Made by a program: the position numbers and the translations under genes
Assembly (NCBI GenBank): GCA_014281115.1
Contig: JACONQ010000016.1
Location: 1,922,001-1,986,000 of the forward strand
Length of the DNA: 64,000 nucleotides
Direction of reading: 5' to 3'
DNA from: Laburnicola sp. R22_1
Lineage: Eukaryota; Ascomycota; Dothideomycetes; Pleosporales; Didymosphaeriaceae
The notes under the pieces: generated by a model
Seen by the model: the letters and a program-made list of their open reading frames with translations, nothing else
Database searches by the model: none
Told to the model about the DNA's origin: nothing
Part shown: in pieces, positions 57,621-64,000 of the stretch
How positions within the stretch are numbered: the first letter of the stretch is position 1
Layout: each line of letters starts with the position of its first letter

Positions 57621-59471
57621 ACGTGTTTACAAGCGTGCCGTTAGTACAAGCGAGCCGTTAACTCTACCAACTTTCTACACTTAAAAAGCCACGTAGTTTA
57701 ACAACACATCAAAATTCTATTAATATAATAGCTTTCCTAAATCAAGCAGTATCTATAGAAGCCTTCTTGCACGTACGTAAGTTGTGCCCAGGCTCCCTGC
57801 AGCGCGTGCAGCGCGCTGAAGCCTGCCGGCTCGCATCTAACCGCGCCTGGCTATACCGCGTTTCTCCCTCTAGTTGCTGCTCAACAGCCTTCTAAGCAAT
57901 AATATCCTCTCCCTCTGCCTTTAATAGAGTGCCTTGCTTTTAAATCTGCTTCTTTTTGCGCTGTTTACGCATTATAGCTGCCTTATTTGCTCTTTGTAGA
58001 CTAGCTATCTTATCGCGTATAATTACTATTAAATACGCTATTCTCTTAGCCCCTCTTGTAAGCTAATTAAGCGACTAGATAACTAATATAGGAGAGGATC
58101 CTTAATGCCTTTGGATCCGCTTACAAACTAGAGTTAACTAAGCGCCTAGCTTGCGCGCGTTGCTTAGTGTTGTAGACTCCTATAGGGTCTCTAGTAGGGC
58201 TGCTGGCAACGGCGTACGAAGCTTCACATTAAGCTTTAATATCACCACCTCTAGATTGTGTAGGACTAGCCCAGCGCCTTAAAAGCTTGCGCAGATATTC
58301 TCCTTTGTAATTAACTAGTTATAGGCGGCGCAGAAGACTAGTAGAAACTCAAGCTTAGTGATATAGTTAATGTGGTCGCGTATTAGGCCCTTAACCTAGC
58401 GCCCGTACGCCCGCTTTAACAGCGAGAAATAGCCAACATTAAGCGGTTGTAGAAGGTGTAACAAATATGGCGGCATATAGAGAGTGTAGATCTTATTCTT
58501 CTTATAGATCTTCTAGAATTCAAGCAAGTTGTGACTCTTATAGCTATTAAGTATTAGTAGCTAACGCGCGCCCACTCTACGCTCTACTATATGCTTAATA
58601 AAATGCTGTAGCCAGGCAACACTAAGCTTATTTGTAGTCTAGCCATTGTCGCTAAGACTAATAGCCCAGTCACCTGGTATATCGTCGCCCTTGTACCAGG
58701 CAGAGAGGTAGTACTAGCCAGCGAAGATAATAAAGGGCGGGATTGCCCACCTAGCAGCGTTGATTCTGTGGATCGCCGTCACCCACTCACGATTGCCTGG
58801 CTGGATCACTTTTGGCTGGCCACGCCTCTCTAAGCTAGTAACAACTAGCTGGGAGGATATTTTACCTATTAGAAAGCTAGTCTTATCGAAGTTAAAGGTA
58901 TCCTTATCGCAGATACCGTAGGTGGCCTTTGTACGTGCTACTAGCTCAAACCAGGCCTATATAACTGTTAGGTCCTCGCAGAGGGCTCGCTGTTAATTGT
59001 AGGGTCGATTAAATCGCGTTGTAAGGCTGTCTGTTCGCTTGACAAAGTTCCTAGGCCACTACTAGCCAACGTGGCCTGCGCTGCGCTTAGTGAGCAGCTT
59101 ATTTGCCATATCTCGTACAGCACCTAGAGTGGGCGCAAAGCCTCGCGAATCTAGATTAAGTATTTGCTCAACAATTACCTCCTTTTCTAGCTTAGTAAGC
59201 TTCTTTAATTTGGGCTAGTAATTGCGTCGCGCAGCTATTCCGGCGCGTCGATCGCGCAGCGTTAATTAAGGGACGTTAAACGTTAAGGCAGCGCGATTTT
59301 CGCTCTAAATCTAATTTTTATTAATAGCTAAGATAGCAAGGAAGATATCTCCTTTGTTATAGGGCAATTAAGTTATAGTTAGTTAAGGCATTGTAGTTTG
59401 CTTATCGCGCGTTATAGAAAGTTAGTGGGGTTAACGGCTCGCTTGTACTGACGGCACGCTTGTAAACACGT
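57621..59471 (-). mobile_element. Pogo-5: complete Fot1/pogo-type transposon in Gypsy-3 gag
   Basis: 1851 bp with terminal inverted repeats of about 50 bp (ACGTGTTTACAAGCGTGCCG at the left; complement at 59452-59471) flanked by TA (57619-57620 and 59472-59473). The termini share ACGTG and overall layout with Pogo-1, and the transposases are the same subfamily. Confidence 0.95.
57742..59391 (-). pseudogene. Pogo-5 transposase, RIP-inactivated
   Basis: 550 codons from ATG 59391 to a TGA at 57742, no net indel. Stops inside are TAG/TAA, about 20. It has KLTKLEKEVIVEQILNLDSR and GHVG..WPRNFVKR (DNA-binding part), FNFDKTSFLIGKISS (first Asp), REWVTAIHRINA and DDIPGDWAISLSDNGWTTN. LLILNSYKSHN follows, with the second Asp changed to Asn. 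Then come MPPYLLHLLQPLNVGYFSLL, GAGLVLHNLEVVI and LRTPLPAALLETL. Near the C-terminus is a CCHC zinc knuckle, CTRCREPGHNLRTC, typical of this Fot1 subfamily. TGA is not a RIP product of Gln or Trp, so it is the native stop. Confidence 0.92.
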
Positions 59472-59473
59472 TA

Positions 59474-60420
59474 CCTACTTATAACGCGACGTATGTCTAA
59501 GCGTAGCACTATTAAATAATCTTAAGATCTTTAGTGTTTAGATTTTATTATATATATGGTAGTACATTAGGTGGAGCAAATATCGCCGCCTTTAGCTAAT
59601 CTTCTAGATTCGCAACTTTTCGCTCTTGTTCCTTTGCGTAGGCATATTATAGTTCTTTAAGCTCCTTTAACTAGTCGATACAAGCGAGCGCCTCCGTTAC
59701 CTAGGTTTTACGCTAGGCTAAACAATAACACTTAATCTATAGGTTGTACTTTGCTTCTAATAGAGAAAGTTATATGCATTTTGCTAACTCTATAGTGCAG
59801 TTATAGCAATTTTCTAATATAGCCTTTTGCTAATTTTTTCGCTAATATCCTTAGTAAACCTTATCTTCTAACTTAGTAGCGCTGTTAGCGTACCCTACAA
59901 AATGGCCAAAAAGCGACTTTAGCTATTTGTGGGTGGACGTAGCTTTTTGCAATAACTCGCTGTCGCAAATATTTACTACTATTTTCTATTCTAGCTTAGT
60001 GCCTTTAGTAGGTAAGTAAAAGACTTTGAAATCGAGTAATAGTACGTTAGTATCCTTATTATATCGAAGTTGCAGCTGCGTATTTCTAGTAGACTACTTT
60101 ATAATATTAAAAATAGATTTTCTACTAGAACCGCGACGCTATCTACGCGACGACCTATCTATTATTAGTTTGGGGTACTTTACTATGCCACTAATAGAAA
60201 TTTCTATAGACTAACTATCTAAGGTAATATACTTGCCAGCATCGCTTACGCTATCTACACTAAGCATATTTAAGTTCTTCTTATCTAGATCTTCTATAAT
60301 ACAAGGCGTAGGGGTCTATAGGGTAGTTTCGAACTATTAGATTACGCTCTTATTAGTTAGAATAGCGGGCCCGCTTATGCGCCACCTATTAGGGATGTTT
60401 TCACAGTTTATTATCTTATT
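59474..60420 (-). pseudogene. Gypsy-3 gag, N-terminal part
   Basis: Minus-strand frame, open apart from TAG/TAA, probably starting at the ATG near 60270 (MLSVDSVSDAGKYI). It holds IVVNICDSELLQKATSTHK, LFGHFVGYANSATKLEDKVY and a helical, coiled-coil-like part (LKELKELQYAYAKEQERK region). It continues beyond Pogo-5 at 57618. No specific Gag family recognised; assignment is by position between LTR and pol. Confidence 0.6.
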
Positions 60421-60604
60421 AGTAGTACTAATAGTATTATAAGGTTTAACTAATAGTTTGGAGTTATTAAGCCTAGCTATACACTATTATAGGTGTAGTC
60501 TCTCTTACAATAAGAGTGCGATATATATTATCGCGAGTTATAAGTTAATTAAAAGTCTATTATAGCTTATATTCTATTATAAGCGTGCTTTTATTAATCT
60601 AGTA

Positions 60605-60826
60605 TAATATAAGGGAGTAATTAGGCTTAATTATTAAATAGGTTAAATTACTATAATAAGGATACTAGATACCGTATACTACTTATATAGTAGTAATTCT
60701 AAGGGCGCGCTAGTACTACCTAATTAGGACTAGCGTGCGGGGCCGGATTAATATTGGGCTGACTGGGTTAGATTAACGTTGGGCCGACTAGAGGTCTAAT
60801 GGGCTGATAGGCGGCGATCCCTAACA
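60605..60826 (-). repeat. Gypsy-3 5' LTR
   Basis: 222 bp; on the minus strand TGTTAGGGATCGCC to CCCTTATATTA. It is 25 bp longer than the copy at 41412-41608 because of a tandem duplication around CGGCCCAACGTTAATC/CAGCCCAATATTAATC. Confidence 0.82.
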
Positions 60827-61204
60827 ATTAAAGCTTATTACTTTTTCTTAGATTATTATTAAATTTTTAAATTTTAATATATTAGAGATAAAATAACCTA
60901 GTTTTATATAATAAATAAAGATTCTACTTAGTAATTATAAACTAGGTATATATATAGACTTAATAATAGGTTTTTAAATCTCTATTTTTAAACCCCTATA
61001 ACTTTCTTTTTAGACTTATAGAACTCTATAATGTTTATATATATAGAAGCTATGGGCTATATTAGTACTATGTAAAAAATTTCGTATAGATTATCTATTT
61101 AATTATTATTGTATATAAGATTTTCTTTTTCTAATTTTAGGCTAGAAGGTTAAAATTATATTACTTTTTAAAATTATTATAATTATACTTATATTAAAGC
61201 TATG
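60827..61204. other. AT-rich sequence without recognised features
   Basis: RIP-eroded spacer between Gypsy-3 and the Tc1-like element. Nothing seen in it. Confidence 0.6.
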
Positions 61205-63515
61205 TGTTATTAAATTAACTATCTAGGAATTGAATAATAAAGGCTTTTATCTTAAATAATATAAAAAAAAAAGTAGAGCTTTCTACTTAGATATTAAAAC
61301 TATACTATTACTTTTTAAAAATTTAAAATAAAAAGATTCTCTATTTTCTATTGTAAATTCTATATTTGCTTAGTAAGTAATATTCTTATAAAAAAATATA
61401 TTTAAAAAAGTCTATTTAAAATACTAGAAAATTACTTATTTTTAATTTTAGCTACACTTACTAATAATAATTTTAAGCTAAGCCTAAATAGGACTAGAGT
61501 AGGTTACGTAAGCTAGAATTCGGAGTTATATTTTATCTAATTAAGTAAATTTTTAAAATTCTGAAAATAGTATTAATACCAAGACTATAGTATTATGTAA
61601 TTAATTACTAATTTAAAATTAGAAAAAGAAATTTATTTTATAGAAAACTTAAACACCTATTCTCTTATCTAAATAATAATGTATTTAAATCTCTAAGCTT
61701 AAATATAATGTTAATCTACTTTTAAAAGCTAATTACTCTATTTTTACTATTTCTACTACTTAAAATTAATCTACTAAAAGTATTTATAATACTATAAAAC
61801 GTTTAAAAGCTAAAAATAATAATTCTAATTTATAAAACCCTATTAAAAAGGACGACTAAAGAAAATATTAAAAAGAGAAAAGAAGAGTTATTAATAGAGA
61901 TTTAATTAAAAGCCCTATGCGTTATTAGCACACCTATAGCTTTCCCTTACAGCGTTATACTGTATACTAAAAGGTCTATAATATTTCTCTTCCTAAATTA
62001 AAAGCCCTAAAAAGGTTAATAAAAGATTAATACTAGAGAATAATTTAGAGGCTATAAAAAAACTCTATAAAGATTTTTAAAAGAGGAGGATTATAAAATA
62101 ACAATTTCTAAGAAAATTACTATTTTAAATAAAGAAAGAGCTACAAATAGGCTACTATTTGCTAAAGAGATAGATAAAAAAATTCTAGAAAATTATATTC
62201 TAGAACAAATTATATTTTCAGACGAATGTGCTAATTAAAGAAGCCATAAAGCTAGAGTAGAATACTCTAGAATAAAAGAAAATTAAAAAGTTAGATTTTA
62301 AAAATAGGATAATACCCGCTTAAATAGTAAGTTTTTATTAAATTTATTATATTAAGAAAAGCTAAACTTCCTTCTTTATAATTCTATAATTTAAAGTTTA
62401 AAATATACGACTTAGTTATCTAGTAATTAGAAAGTATTTTATTTAGACTTTTAAAAAGTTATCTTTAATACTGCCTAATTACTAGATAACTAACTAGTAA
62501 ATTTTTAAAAAGGGAAATATTATAGACCTTTTAGTGGCAGTACAACGCTATAAGAAAAAGCTATAGGTATGCTAAAAACGTATTAAAAAAGGTAAAGTAG
62601 TAAAATAGGTTAAGCTAGAGACTATTTATTAGCACGTACAAATTAGCCCATTATACTAATAATAAGGTAGTTAATTATAAAATATACTAGGTACTAAAGT
62701 TAATAATAATATAATGTGCAGCTGCTGCCTATATAGTATAAAATACGCGACTAGACAAAAATTGCCTATTTATACTATCTTTCTATCCTTGCAAATATTT
62801 AATTACTAGTTAAAACCTTAAGATAAGTTGCTATATCTATCTTTTACCCTAAAGATACTATTACTACTAGATATATAATATTGCGCTCCTACCTAAGAGA
62901 TATAAATTATAATAACGCGGCTAGGTATAATAGCTAAATACTATTTAATATTAAAAACTATATAGTTTATACTAAGAATATATAAATAGCTACTATAGAA
63001 TTAGATTACTATATTAAGAAGAATATAGATTTTAGTAAGTAAGAGTTTAGAATTAGTAAAATAAGCTTTATAATATAAATTACTCTATACTAGTTAAGAT
63101 ATAAAGTGCTTATAATTATTAAAATTAAGAACTAGAAATATATAAATATTTTTATATAGTAGGAGTTTAGGTTAGCAGCTATATACTATTATATAGCTTA
63201 TAGTAATTACTATCTAAAGTTAGATTTCTAATTAATAGCTACTTACTTTAAAGATAGTAGTTATACTAAGTAGGTACTAGAAGTATAGAGGATATATAAA
63301 TATACAAGTATACTATAGAATATTTATAGGTAATAGGTAGAATAAGGCTAGTAAAGTATTAGAGTGCTATTTAGTATTAGAAATAGGAGTGCGCATATAA
63401 TTTATTATATATTATAGTAGTAGTAACTAAGTAGGGGCTCTGCTTTATTAATTATATTATTTAAGATAAAAGCCTTTATTATGCTACTCCTAAATAGATA
63501 AAATAACGCTATATA
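61205..63515 (+). mobile_element. Tc1/mariner-like element, heavily RIP-eroded
   Basis: Bounded by inverted repeats of about 80 bp: left AATAATAAAGGCTTTTATCTTAAATAATAT (61234-61263, given only as position and pattern) and its complement at about 63455-63485. The same termini bound the MITE at 15506-16041 and occur singly at 15335 and 21170. The transposase relic lies inside (61745-62520). The part 62530-63400 has no recognisable content and may hold another relic. Confidence 0.65.
61745..62520 (+). pseudogene. Tc1/mariner-type transposase relic
   Basis: The helix-turn-helix part reads IYNTIKRLKAK, NPIKKGRLKKILKREKRRVI (about 61830-61890), a layout seen in Tc1-family N-termini. The catalytic part reads IIFSDECANQRSHKARVEY with the first Asp codon at 62221, like the (V/I)WSDEC...R block of fungal Tc1 transposases, and QKVRF follows. 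The frames shift between the two parts, so there are indels as well as RIP stops. The later Asp residues were not found with confidence. Confidence 0.55.
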
Positions 63516-63543
63516 GTAGTAGTAGTAGTAGTAGTAGTAGTAA

Positions 63544-63614
<71 letters not shown>

Positions 63615-63632
63615 ATAGTAGTAGTAGTAGTA
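63514..63632. repeat. (TAG)n microsatellite, about 40 units
   Basis: Nearly pure TAG repeats with two or three TAA interruptions, directly outside the right end of the Tc1-like element. The same arrangement is found at 16058-16094. Confidence 0.95.
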
Positions 63633-64000
63633 AAGTGTATATATATACGTATAGTAAGTTATCTATTATCTAGTAATATAGTAGATAGATAAGTAAGTTA
63701 GAATATTATTATTGTAGGGTTAGTTGTCTTAGGAGCTAGAGGAGACATCAGAAAAACTTTAACACGCTCTAGGCTTAGCGCGCATATAATTGTTAGATAG
63801 ACAGTCACTGTGAAATCTAGTGGGTAGGTGTGTACGATTATATGGCCCCTTATAGTGGTAATTAGTGTAAATCACAGTGATTTCACTGTGAAATACACTA
63901 AGGAGGCTGGCGCACTACTGTTTTACACTGCCCCTGTACTAGTCTAAATAGTACTAGTGCGGCTTAGTACTAGATAGTTACTTCTCGCGGTAGCCGAGCT
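63633..64000. other. Right-edge sequence with a CACAGTGAttTCACTGTGA palindrome
   Basis: At about 63873-63894 the sequence is a near-perfect palindrome, and a related half-copy ACAGTCACTGTGAAATC lies near 63804. This could be the terminal repeat of a further DNA transposon continuing out of the window. No coding frame seen. Confidence 0.45.

Larger units (their letters stand above)
52362..60826 (-). mobile_element. Gypsy-3, main body (5' LTR, gag, pol), with Pogo-5 inside
   Basis: Minus strand: 5' LTR 60826-60605, gag from about 60270, Pogo-5 at 57621-59471, gag and pol continuing to 52362. The 3' end (pol tail, polypurine tract, LTR) is at 39216-41608 in opposite orientation. Without nested elements the whole would be about 7.2 kb. 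Confidence 0.85.

Overview
The window is a piece of a filamentous ascomycete (Pezizomycotina) nuclear genome. The evidence is a HET-domain protein gene, several Fot1/pogo DNA transposons, fungal Copia and Gypsy retrotransposons, and dense RIP-like damage (repeat-induced point mutation, C:G to T:A at CpA). The dead reading frames keep their phase over kilobases and are broken almost only by TAG and TAA, where CAG, CAA or TGG are expected. No tRNA, rRNA, CRISPR array or bacterial-type feature was found. Element names such as Pogo-1 and Copia-2 are local labels.

The only host genes I can support lie in a GC-rich island at about 16.1-19.6 kb. They are a HET-domain protein (minus strand) and a class I SAM-dependent methyltransferase (plus strand), divergently transcribed from a 319-bp shared upstream region. 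Both are free of RIP-type stops. Everything around them is transposon-derived or AT-rich.

Left of the island: the gag-protease half of a Gypsy-type element running off the window edge (1-2900, minus); a 171-bp tandem repeat (about 2990-3660); the C-terminal end of a dead Copia pol (4265-5240, plus); AT-rich sequence; and a complete RIP-damaged element, Copia-1 (7953-14428), with an extra ORF between pol and the 3' LTR. Small terminal-inverted-repeat elements and (TAG)n arrays lie at 14.4-16.1 kb.

Right of the island is a nested transposon stack (21.5-60.8 kb). Pogo-1 was entered by Copia-2. Copia-2 was entered by Pogo-2, Gypsy-2 and Copia-3. Gypsy-2 was entered by Pogo-3, and Pogo-3 by a hAT element. 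A neighbouring element, Gypsy-3, was entered by Pogo-4 and Pogo-5. Target-site duplications fit most insertions: 5 bp for Copia-1, Copia-3 and Gypsy-2, TA for the pogo elements, 8 bp for hAT.

Pogo-1, Copia-2 and Gypsy-3 each occur as two halves in incompatible orientations. One inversion of about 39216-52361 (13.1 kb) explains all three at once. Turning that segment back rejoins the Copia-2 integrase in frame, gives Copia-2 and Gypsy-3 direct LTR pairs, and rejoins the Pogo-1 transposase.

The far right holds a RIP-destroyed Tc1/mariner-like element (61.2-63.5 kb) followed by a long (TAG)n microsatellite. Its terminal repeats match those of the small elements at 15-16 kb and 21.2 kb.
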